A DNA stretch of 7,158 nucleotides from Bacillota bacterium (GCA_023396225.1 JAEWWT010000008.1:1-7158), one strand, 5' to 3'. Counted from the first letter of the stretch, positions 1 to 5,890 are shown. The notes: a model not told the origin generated them from the sequence alone. Program-made: numbers and translations.

Positions 1-1
1 A

Positions 2-154
2 TATGAAATATTAATAAAACTAGCACGCACATTTAATGTGTCAACAGATTATCTTCTCGGAGTTGATACTGGTAAAAGCATAGATATTAAAGGACTTACT
101 GATAAACAAACAGAGATTATTTCTGAATTTAAGATAAAAGAGCATAAGCTGTAA
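2..154 (+). CDS. XRE-family (Cro/C1-type) transcriptional regulator, C-terminal part only
   Basis: The window opens inside an open frame of 50 codons that ends at TAA 152-154; the start lies upstream of the window. The first residues visible include LARTFNVSTDYLLGVD, the typical end of a Cro/C1 (HTH_3) domain in Firmicutes, where the last helix is followed by a Tyr-Leu-Leu-Gly turn. The remaining 28 or so residues form a charged tail (GLTDKQTEIISEFKIKEHKL) that would carry oligomerisation or nothing at all. Such short repressors usually control phage or ICE genes, which suits the integrase and attachment site further right. The stop codon lies inside the following terminator hairpin. Family assignment is from the residual motif only; target genes cannot be inferred. 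Confidence 0.7.
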   Translation, partial: YEILIKLARTFNVSTDYLLGVDTGKSIDIKGLTDKQTEIISEFKIKEHKL

Positions 155-187
155 TTGATATGATTACAACTTATGCTCTTTTATCTT
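131..187 (+). terminator. Rho-independent terminator of the XRE gene, 18-bp perfect stem
   Basis: AAGATAAAAGAGCATAAG (131-148) is perfectly complementary to 170-187. The loop can pair further through TGTAAT 150-155 and ATTACA 163-168. The right arm carries a CTCTTTTATCTT tract. The XRE stop codon (152-154) is inside the loop side of the structure. The stem is near-symmetric in A/T content, so it may also stop leftward transcription. Confidence 0.7.
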
Positions 188-267
188 GATATAGGTATTC
201 TGCTGCAATAACCCTTTTAGTCAACTATAACAAAAGTTGAGGCTAGACTTTATAAAAGAATTGTTTT

Positions 268-292
268 ATTTTAATATTTTATTTATTAAAAT
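268..292. repeat. AT-only 9-bp inverted repeat upstream of the hydrolase-operon promoter
   Basis: ATTTTAATA (268-276) and TATTAAAAT (284-292) are perfect inverted copies separated by 7 nt. They end 11 bp before the -35 box. This could be an operator or simply an AT-rich upstream promoter element; the base composition is so skewed that chance is a real alternative. The rest of 188-303 shows only a weak TCAACT/AGTTGA hairpin (221-240) and no gene. Confidence 0.25.
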
Positions 293-303
293 GTGAATAA
301 ATG

Positions 304-332
304 TTGACATATGGAAAATGTTATGGTAAATT
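304..332 (+). promoter_or_regulatory. Sigma-A type promoter for the three-gene hydrolase operon
   Basis: TTGACA (304-309) matches the -35 consensus exactly. After a 17-bp spacer comes TAAATT (327-332, 4 of 6 matches), preceded by TGG (324-326), an extended -10 element. Transcription would start near 339, leaving a leader of under 40 nt before the first gene's ribosome site (AAAGGAG, 366-372). Confidence 0.65.
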
Positions 333-375
333 ATTAAATGGATATTTTTAATAAAAGAGGTGAACAAAGGAGTTT

Positions 376-1041
376 ATGGTTATAAATTATGCTCCGTCAT
401 TTAACTTGCCTGTATATTCTGTTAAATTGATATTTGATGATAATAAAGAGTTTCAAATGATAAAATATGATGATACCTGGATAGTTGAATTAGACTTTAC
501 AGAAGGCAGTTACAATTATAGGTTTTTGATTAATAATCAAATATCCATAAATGATCCATTAGCTGATACATATGTCATAGATTCGTCAGATATAGTTTGG
601 TCAAGTTTTTCTATTGATGAAAGTGGTAATCGTTATACATCTGATAGCCAGTATACTGTTAATATTGAGAACTATGATTTCATAAGTGAAGTTTCTGAAA
701 TTGCAACGTGTAAAAATAGTTTTAATACGCATTCAGATAAATTAACCGCTTTAAAATTTGAATTCACTGATGTAATAGGCTTACATACTGCAACTTTATT
801 ATGGATAGATCCAAATGGAATATTGTTTGATATTACAGAAAATAACCTATCAAATCAAAATCCGGATGAAAAAACAACGATTTACTTCTGCTTAAATTAT
901 GAGCATCAGACAACACGTTTTAAACCAGGTATATGGAGTGTTGTATTGTTAATTGACGGTCAATATATTCTGGAAGATAAATTTGATTTGGAAAATGATT
1001 ATTTTTGCACGACAAGTGTATATTTTGAAGCCAAAATTTAA
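376..1041 (+). CDS. Two-domain E-set/Ig-like protein with AMPK-beta/CBM48-like N-terminus
   Basis: This 221-aa protein has no signal peptide and no membrane segment. Residues about 13-66 resemble the AMPK-beta/CBM48 E-set fold: W35 sits in a strand, EGSYNYRF (43-50) matches the EGxYxYKF signature, and D60-P61 matches the DP that closes the motif. The family's glycogen-contacting Trp in the 'GxW' segment is replaced by Ile56, so sugar binding is doubtful. Residues about 120-216 look like a second beta-sandwich, with PGIWSVVLLIDG (184-195) as its most recognisable piece. It is the first gene of an operon, 36 bp before the large hydrolase gene, so an adaptor, chaperone or scaffold role for that protein is plausible but unproven. 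The ATG is chosen for the AAAGGAG just upstream, although the gap is short. The fold call is by motif, not by search. Confidence 0.7.
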   Translation: MVINYAPSFNLPVYSVKLIFDDNKEFQMIKYDDTWIVELDFTEGSYNYRFLINNQISINDPLADTYVIDSSDIVWSSFSIDESGNRYTSDSQYTVNIENYDFISEVSEIATCKNSFNTHSDKLTALKFEFTDVIGLHTATLLWIDPNGILFDITENNLSNQNPDEKTTIYFCLNYEHQTTRFKPGIWSVVLLIDGQYILEDKFDLENDYFCTTSVYFEAKI

Positions 1042-1077
1042 TTACATTTAAATACGACATTAGGAAGGACAAATAAA

Positions 1078-3489
1078 ATGAGAGTTTCAAGTAGCAGTTA
1101 TTCATCAAGTAGCAGTTCATCTTCTTCATCATCGTCATCAAGATCAAGCAGTTCATCTTCGTCTTCCTCAAGTAGAAGCACATCTTCTACTTCATCGTCA
1201 TCCAGACCAAGCAGTTCATATTCATCTTCTTCAAGTAGAAGTACACCTTCTACTTCATCGTTATCCAGACCAAGTAGTTCATATTCATCTTCCTCAAGCA
1301 GAAGCACATCATCAACAAGCAAAACTACTACACCATCCAAAAGTAGTACTACAACATATAAGTCAACTTCAAGTACTGCAAGTAAGACCACATCACCTAG
1401 TAATAGTTTGGGCTCTGCAATAAGTAACTTTGTTAAAACAGCTACATCAGTAGGTACTTCTGTAACTAATCGCTCAACTTCAAGCTCTCAGAATAAAACT
1501 TCTACGACTGCAACAAGCAAAACTTCCACACCATCCAAAAGCAGTACTACACCATCTAAGTCAACATCAAGTTCTACAAGTAAGACCACATCACCTAGTA
1601 AGAGTGTCGGTTCTGCATTAAGTAATTTAGTTAAAACAGCTACCTCAGTAAGTACTTCTGTAACTAAGGGCTCAACTTCAAGTTCTAAAAATAAATCTTC
1701 TACGACTACAACAAGCAAAACTACTACTCCATTCAAAAGTAGTACTACCCCTTCTAAATCAACATCAAGTACTGCAAGTAAAACTGTGCCTACCAAACCT
1801 GCATCATCTTCACCAGCTAAAAGCATAGCTAATACGGTGAGCAACCTTGCAAAAACAGTTGTAACACTAAGTAATACTGTCTCAAATAAAACATCTTCTT
1901 CTACATACAAATCTAATTCAAGTACAACAGGTAAGTCATCAACTTCTTCAAGCAGTTCCCACACTACTGCAAAGAATGTTGCTGATACTGTAAATAATGT
2001 TGTTAAGGCAATTACATCTGTAACGGGCACTGGCTCAAGTAAGCCATCAACCAGTAGTAAGCAAAGTCCAACAACATCATCAGCAAAAGTGTCACCTACA
2101 CCAACTAAAGCCGCTACTTCAACAGGTGGTAACACAGCAAGGACAGCTGTAACACTAGGTAATACTGTCTCAAATAAGGCTACAACGACTCCAAAATACA
2201 AGGCAAATTCAAATAATACTACTGATAGCCATAAATCCGGATCGACTTTTGACAATCTAGGAAACGCTGTCAAAAACCTTGTCTCTGGTGCAGCATCTGC
2301 AACAGGACAAAAGCCAAGCAATTCAACAACAAATCGTTCTACACCATCAGCATCTGCAAATAACAGAAATGGTTCATTACCTTCAAATAAAAATAACTCA
2401 ACTACAATAAACAGAGGTATTGTATCTACAGCTGGAAACATGGGTAAAGCTGCTGCGGCGTTAATTAATTATGGATATTCAAACTCTTCTATAAATCCTA
2501 AGACTAATAGTAGAATAAATATAACATCACCATCAAGTGCTACAGCTTCTGTAGGTAATCTTGCAAATAAAATTTCATCAGCAATCAGAATTGGTTCAAA
2601 TAAAACCCCGACATTAAAGGCAATGAAGTCACCTATAAGGTTACCGGGTTTAAGCAATCTGAGTACTCCAAGAGCGACTAAAACATTCAAACCAGTTGGA
2701 GATTCATTAAAGGGAGTTTCTTCACTTAATCAAAAGAATAAGTCATCTTGGCCAACAAAACCTGATGGATTTCCTATCATAAATAGCCCAGAGGATGCAA
2801 AGTTATATTATCAGTCTTTATGGCCTAAAAGAGCAGATGGATCTCCAATTATAAATAGTGAAGAAGATGCTAAGTTATATAATGATCCTATTGGTACGAG
2901 AAGTGGGAAAAATAACAATAGCAAACCATCTATTAAAGCTAATACTGGTGGAACAACAAATAAGAAGAATAGTTTAGATTCATATGGCATTAATTTAAAT
3001 GAAATTAAAATGAATAATAACTCTACAGTTAAAAACCCAGTTGTTACTGATGCGCAAGTCTACACAAAAGTTCCAAATGATTCATTAAATGCAGGAAAAC
3101 CAGGATATATTACAGAATATGAGTATAATTTATTGATTGCTCAAGTTGCGCATGAAGCAGGAAGTGTATCTCAAACTAATTGTTATGGTGTTGCAAGTGC
3201 TCTTGTTAATCTTTCAGAAAACCAATATAATGGTGATTTTACAAAATGTATAAATGATTCTTGTGTTAGGTTTGAAAATGAAAGGGATGCCTTATATTCT
3301 AATTATATTTCAAAAGAAGACGGCACACTTTTAAAAGACACCAGAGGTAGCCAAATTAGTACGGCTAAAGGTGCTGTTGATGTTGTTTTGTCGGGAACAC
3401 GTGCATTTCCATCAGAAGTGCAGTTTTGGGTTGGAAACGGTAAATATAATAAATTTTCAACTACATATAAAGAATCTGCAGATTATTAA
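1078..3489 (+). CDS. Ser/Thr-rich repeat protein with C-terminal SleB-like cell-wall hydrolase domain
   Basis: This 803-aa protein has three zones. Residues 1-80 are almost pure serine with Arg/Thr/Pro/Tyr, in three 21-aa units. Residues about 80-510 are Ser/Thr/Lys/Pro/Asn linkers broken by eight short hydrophobic helices of the type N-h-x-K/R (Asn at 117, 183, 256, 307, 352, 396, 454, 494; the last is N-x-x-N-K). Residues 558-605 are two 24-aa repeats starting W-P. The C-terminal 120 or so residues resemble the SleB/Hydrolase_2 family, which cleaves peptidoglycan glycan strands: LLIAQVAHEAG with E693 as likely catalytic acid, GVASALVNLSEN (704-715) like the AVxxVxxNR helix, and AKGAVDVVLSGTRAFP (763-778) like the AxxAxxxVLxG segment. 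All cysteines found (702, 724, 729) are in this domain. There is no signal peptide, anchor motif or transmembrane segment, so the export route is unclear. AGGAAGGA (1062-1069) sets the start. The hydrolase call is diverged and moderate. Confidence 0.65.
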   Translation: MRVSSSSYSSSSSSSSSSSSSRSSSSSSSSSSRSTSSTSSSSRPSSSYSSSSSRSTPSTSSLSRPSSSYSSSSSRSTSSTSKTTTPSKSSTTTYKSTSSTASKTTSPSNSLGSAISNFVKTATSVGTSVTNRSTSSSQNKTSTTATSKTSTPSKSSTTPSKSTSSSTSKTTSPSKSVGSALSNLVKTATSVSTSVTKGSTSSSKNKSSTTTTSKTTTPFKSSTTPSKSTSSTASKTVPTKPASSSPAKSIANTVSNLAKTVVTLSNTVSNKTSSSTYKSNSSTTGKSSTSSSSSHTTAKNVADTVNNVVKAITSVTGTGSSKPSTSSKQSPTTSSAKVSPTPTKAATSTGGNTARTAVTLGNTVSNKATTTPKYKANSNNTTDSHKSGSTFDNLGNAVKNLVSGAASATGQKPSNSTTNRSTPSASANNRNGSLPSNKNNSTTINRGIVSTAGNMGKAAAALINYGYSNSSINPKTNSRINITSPSSATASVGNLANKISSAIRIGSNKTPTLKAMKSPIRLPGLSNLSTPRATKTFKPVGDSLKGVSSLNQKNKSSWPTKPDGFPIINSPEDAKLYYQSLWPKRADGSPIINSEEDAKLYNDPIGTRSGKNNNSKPSIKANTGGTTNKKNSLDSYGINLNEIKMNNNSTVKNPVVTDAQVYTKVPNDSLNAGKPGYITEYEYNLLIAQVAHEAGSVSQTNCYGVASALVNLSENQYNGDFTKCINDSCVRFENERDALYSNYISKEDGTLLKDTRGSQISTAKGAVDVVLSGTRAFPSEVQFWVGNGKYNKFSTTYKESADY
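1138..1320 (+). repeat. Three tandem 63-bp units encoding 21-aa Ser/Arg repeats
   Basis: Units begin at 1138, 1201 and 1264 (TCAAGATCAAG, TCCAGACCAAG, TCCAGACCAAG). Each encodes S-R-x-S-S-S-x, a serine block, then S-S-S-R-S-T-x-S-T. The third unit fades into the next repeat class at about 1320. Copies differ mainly at silent positions. Confidence 0.75.
1315..1790 (+). repeat. 198-bp tandem repeat inside the Ser/Thr-rich gene, two full copies and a partial third
   Basis: ACAAGCAAAACT recurs at 1315, 1513 and 1711, giving an exact 198-bp (66-codon) period. The first two copies are full length; the third matches to about 1790 and then diverges. Each full unit encodes a K-T-x-T-P-S-K-S-S linker followed by a G-S-A-h-S-N-h-V-K-T-A-T-S-V helix. 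A related shorter direct repeat, 28 of 30 bases alike, links 1861-1890 to 2149-2178. The pattern implies expansion by unequal exchange or slippage with later divergence. Confidence 0.8.
2749..2892 (+). repeat. Two tandem 24-aa W-P-x-x-x-D-G repeats before the hydrolase domain
   Basis: Residues 558-581 and 582-605 of the large protein align without gaps: W-P, then D-G-x-P-I-I-N-S, then E-D-A-K-L-Y. I do not recognise the motif. It separates the disordered repeat region from the catalytic domain, so it may be a small binding module or a structured linker. Confidence 0.7.
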
Positions 3490-3507
3490 AAATGAGGACG
3501 AAAAAGA

Positions 3508-4365
3508 ATGAATAGAGTAAAGTTAGTATTAGTAAGTACATTATTATTGATAATTTTATTTGGTGGTTGTTCTTCAAATTTTACAGAAACTACTAAAACA
3601 AATACTGAAAAAATAATAACTTCAGTTACGGCAGAAAAAACTGATAGTATAAGTCATATTGAATCTGAAGTAACTACATCAGATACTAACGAAAACTATA
3701 CGTTACAATATGTTTATCCCGAAAATACAAGTAAAGAACAGACAATGATGGCAAGTCAGCTTTATTCACAGATTGATAACAGCAAACTTCACTCAGCTTT
3801 AGAAAAGAATATTTCAGAGTTTGTTTCCAAACAAAAGCTTGATGATGTTGAAGAAGACAAAGTTATTTATGAAGTGAAATACTCGGAATATTACAATGAT
3901 TTTGATGGAAATGGCAAAAATGAAATCTTTCTTTATCGTTCTGTGTATTTACCAGGGGCAACACCCGACAATTATTACAGAGACCTATGGTATACTGACG
4001 GAGAAAATGTGAGGTTTGTAATGGAATCAGAAGGACGAAATGATTTCAGCGGAGTTATAGCGTTAAATAACGGGCCTGATTTGTTTTATTGCGTGCCTGA
4101 GATAGTTATGGGTGCTCCGTTACAGGTTGCGAATTGCTATACTGTATCCGATGGGAAACCGTGTGAATATGTATTACCTGATAATAACCAGTATTTTGCG
4201 TTTGATAAGGGAGATGAGGTTTCTAATATTTATATATGTTTTTGGAATGATGAAGATAGTGCGTGGGAAATTGCTGAAAATGTTAAAACATCCGATGGAC
4301 CTTTACAGACATTTGATTGGGTTAATGGAGAAATCAAAATTGTTTCAGGTTATGGCGCTGAGTAA
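3508..4365 (+). CDS. Lipoprotein with a DxDGNG calcium-type loop, possible partner or immunity protein of the hydrolase
   Basis: This 285-aa protein starts with a lipoprotein signal: N-R-V-K, a hydrophobic run (residues 6-18) and the lipobox FGGC with Cys21 as the lipidated residue. The protein would sit on the outer face of the membrane. A Thr/Ser/Glu-rich spacer (22-65) follows, then a globular part. DFDGNGKNE (131-139) looks like the Ca-binding loop of FG-GAP or dockerin-type repeats, followed by beta-rich sequence such as DLWYTDGENVRFVMESEG, as in propeller-like domains. There is no catalytic motif that I recognise. The gene lies 18 bp after the hydrolase gene with GAGGA (3494-3498) upstream, so the two are surely cotranscribed. 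Position next to a wall hydrolase and location at the wall would suit an inhibitor or immunity role, but a substrate-binding role is equally possible. No convincing rightward terminator follows. Confidence 0.75.
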   Translation: MNRVKLVLVSTLLLIILFGGCSSNFTETTKTNTEKIITSVTAEKTDSISHIESEVTTSDTNENYTLQYVYPENTSKEQTMMASQLYSQIDNSKLHSALEKNISEFVSKQKLDDVEEDKVIYEVKYSEYYNDFDGNGKNEIFLYRSVYLPGATPDNYYRDLWYTDGENVRFVMESEGRNDFSGVIALNNGPDLFYCVPEIVMGAPLQVANCYTVSDGKPCEYVLPDNNQYFAFDKGDEVSNIYICFWNDEDSAWEIAENVKTSDGPLQTFDWVNGEIKIVSGYGAE

Positions 4366-4376
4366 CATATAGTATT

Positions 4377-4398
4377 TACCCCAACGCATACCCCAACG
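4377..4398. repeat. Paired 10-bp direct repeat, possible integrase arm-type sites
   Basis: TACCCCAACG occurs at 4377-4386 and 4389-4398, a 12-bp centre-to-centre spacing, 112 bp left of the tRNA core. Closely spaced short direct repeats beside a core site are what tyrosine recombinases or excisionases bind in phage and ICE attachment regions. No further copy was found between the core and the integrase gene, so the role is a guess. Confidence 0.35.
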
Positions 4399-4433
4399 TT
4401 ATAATAATTAATGCATAAAACATAACAAGCAAT

Positions 4434-4460
4434 AAAAAAATACGTGCTAAAAAGCACGTA
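4434..4460 (-). terminator. Leftward Rho-independent terminator
   Basis: TACGTGCT (4441-4448) pairs perfectly with AGCACGTA (4453-4460) around an AAAA loop. Seven A bases (4434-4440) precede it, so on the minus strand the hairpin is followed by seven T bases. The plus strand lacks a T run. It would stop transcripts coming from the integrase side before they run antisense into the hydrolase operon. Confidence 0.6.
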
Positions 4461-4510
4461 TAAGAGGCATTAATATAAGCAATAACATTTAAAACAATAT
4501 CCACGACTTT

Positions 4511-4555
<45 letters not shown>

Positions 4556-4629
4556 AAACAAAAAGTCAAGCCATTCAAAACACGATAAAATATCTCTCAC
4601 ACAGATATTTCAGCTTTGAACAGCTTGAC
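4556..4629 (-). terminator. Nested hairpin followed by a T tract on the minus strand
   Basis: Arms 4565-4578 and 4616-4629 are inverted copies with two imperfect positions. Those two are C-A mismatches in a plus-strand RNA but G-U pairs in a minus-strand RNA. An inner 8-bp hairpin, AAATATCT (4588-4595) with AGATATTT (4603-4610), sits inside. Reading leftward, the structure is followed by TTTTTGTTTT (4565 down to 4556). It therefore looks like a leftward terminator or structured 3' end placed directly against the tRNA core. Part of the right arm overlaps the -35 box of the plus-strand promoter. It could alternatively be a recombination or operator structure. Confidence 0.45.
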
Positions 4630-4653
4630 AAATGTATTTCAACCCTGTATAAT
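4625..4653 (+). promoter_or_regulatory. Consensus sigma-A promoter for the three-way-junction RNA
   Basis: TTGACA (4625-4630), 17-bp spacer, TATAAT (4648-4653): both hexamers are perfect. The predicted start is near 4660. No protein gene follows on this strand before the terminator at 4788-4832; the only small ATG frame (4714-4749, 11 codons) has no ribosome site. Confidence 0.75.
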
Positions 4654-4659
4654 TTAATA

Positions 4660-4766
4660 CAAGATATAAGTAGCATTCACTAAGTCATTCAGATACCTAA
4701 TATATCTGTGTGATGAAGATTTCATTCGGCTCTTGCAAAGCTGAGTGAAATCGTGGGTGCTTTTTA
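4660..4766 (+). ncRNA. Candidate structured small RNA, three-way junction, about 106 nt
   Basis: Downstream of a perfect promoter the plus strand folds into three helices. P1 joins 4672-4680 with 4753-4761 (9 bp). P2 joins 4684-4695 with 4703-4714 (12 positions, one U-U mismatch, loop CCTAATA). P3 joins 4718-4731 with 4739-4752 (14 bp, loop CTTGCAA). P1 and P3 abut with no linker, so they can stack, and P1 runs into TTTTT (4761-4765). Six pairs are G-U on this strand, two per helix; they would be A-C mismatches on the other strand, which fixes the orientation. The P3 loop contains the self-complementary TTGCAA, which allows loop-loop dimers. I do not recognise it as purine riboswitch, SRP, 6S or T-box RNA. 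Its site between attachment core and integrase suggests a role in the element, but its target is unknown. Confidence 0.6.
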
Positions 4767-4787
4767 TTATCTATAATTATAAGTTAT

Positions 4788-4832
4788 AAAGCAGGACTTG
4801 TCAAGATAAATTTTGGCAAGTCCTGCTTTTTT
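4788..4832. terminator. Convergent terminator between the small RNA and the integrase gene
   Basis: AAAGCAGGACTTGTC (4788-4802) pairs with GGCAAGTCCTGCTTT (4815-4829), 15 positions with one G-T, around a 12-nt loop. On the plus strand it is followed by a run of six T (4827-4832). On the minus strand the stem is followed by TTTATAACTTATAATT, a weaker tract. It lies 62 bp beyond the integrase stop, so it can end both transcripts. Confidence 0.75.
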
Positions 4833-4894
4833 GTACAAAAATGTTTAAATATCTGCGCAATTATGTTAATATCTTTTATTTTTTATATGATTAA

Positions 4895-5890
4895 TTAATA
4901 GTCAGATAATAAAATATCCATTGTTCTTCTCTTTTGATCGTCAAGTACATGAGCATACCGATTTAGTGTTGTGCTTATATCGGCATGACCAAGAAGTACG
5001 CTTAATGTTTTCACATCAACACCTTTTTCTATTGCCCTGGTGGCAAATGTATGACGTAACGCATGAAAGTTCGTTTCATTAATGTTGGCTTCAGATACTA
5101 TTCGCTTAAAAGCCGTTTGCATTGTTTTTGGCTCTACCGGATGTCCGTATCGGAGTGAAAGAACATAGTCATCTGACTTTAAAATTTTTTTCCCTAATAT
5201 TTTTAATGACTTATTATAATATTCTTCAATGTCTTTTTGAATAGTAAAATTAAAAGGTATATCTCTGACAGAACTATCACTTTTCGGAGTACCGACAACT
5301 ATTTCTGTTTTCGTATCTCCGTCTATGGTACATAACCTATTAACTGTACGCCTTATATGCAGCATACTGTTATTGTAATCTATATCAGACCATTTAAGCC
5401 CCAGAACCTCACCCAGGCGCAATCCTGTAGCTAGACTAATCATTGCACCTATATACAGCTTCTCGTTTGTATGCCTGAGCGTGGTTATGAGCTGACGCTG
5501 CTCATTTACATTAAGCACACGCATGTTGGGCTTGCTTTGTCTTGGAAGTTCTACAAATTCAGCATAATTTCTTTGCAGCAGCTCAAGCTCAACAGCCTTT
5601 TTCAAAGACTTATGCAGCATAAGCTTCATATTATGTAAAGTTTTCGGTGACAGAGGACCGCACTTTCTGCCGCCAAAATCCATCCGGTTATTAAAAAATT
5701 CCTGAAGTAAATTAGTATTTATTTCAGACAGACTATACTCACCTATTTGAGGAACGAAGTGATTGTTAATATATCCAATATAGCTAATAGCAGTTGACTG
5801 CTTTATATTTCTTTTAGCATATACCTCAAACCAATATTCCAACCATTCTTTTATTGTCATAGTACTGTCTGCATGTCTTAAATATTCCAT
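4895..5890 (-). CDS. int: Tyrosine recombinase (phage/ICE-type integrase)
   Basis: This 331-aa enzyme cuts and rejoins DNA at the element's attachment sites through a covalent phosphotyrosine. Residues about 11-70 form the SAM-like core-binding domain (TIKEWLEYWFEVYAKRNIKQ start). Residues about 125-331 are the catalytic domain with all expected residues visible: R158 in TGLRLGE, K203 in TPKSDSS, H276 and R279 in HALRHTFATR, H302 in LLGH and nucleophile Y312 in LNRYAHV. The frame is closed by a stop 42 bp upstream of the ATG, and AGAGGAG (5900-5906) gives the start, so the protein really begins just before the core-binding domain. It lacks the extra N-terminal arm-binding domain of many ICE integrases of about 400 aa. 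Its gene end faces the tRNA-fMet core 340 bp away, which is the likely target. No excisionase gene is recognised beside it. Confidence 0.92.
   Translation of the reverse strand: MEYLRHADSTMTIKEWLEYWFEVYAKRNIKQSTAISYIGYINNHFVPQIGEYSLSEINTNLLQEFFNNRMDFGGRKCGPLSPKTLHNMKLMLHKSLKKAVELELLQRNYAEFVELPRQSKPNMRVLNVNEQRQLITTLRHTNEKLYIGAMISLATGLRLGEVLGLKWSDIDYNNSMLHIRRTVNRLCTIDGDTKTEIVVGTPKSDSSVRDIPFNFTIQKDIEEYYNKSLKILGKKILKSDDYVLSLRYGHPVEPKTMQTAFKRIVSEANINETNFHALRHTFATRAIEKGVDVKTLSVLLGHADISTTLNRYAHVLDDQKRRTMDILLSDY

Noticed and set aside
920..1183. Minus-strand 87-aa open frame
   Set aside because: It spans the end of one operon gene and the start of the next, with low-complexity composition and no support.
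1488..2441. Minus-strand 317-aa open frame, and a similar one at 1098-1391
   Set aside because: They are antisense to the Ser/Thr-rich repeats; their Val/Leu/Glu-rich repetitive sequence is simply the complement of Ser/Thr/Lys codons, and no ribosome site is present.
2469..2690. Minus-strand 73-aa open frame
   Set aside because: Antisense to the large repeat gene, no ribosome site or motif.
4112..4372. Plus-strand 86-aa frame inside the lipoprotein gene
   Set aside because: Shifted-frame shadow of the lipoprotein; odd composition and no own ribosome site.
4660..4766. Purine riboswitch or other known three-way-junction riboswitch
   Set aside because: The loops CCTAATA and CTTGCAA do not pair with each other as in purine riboswitches, conserved junction bases are absent and no gene follows on that strand.
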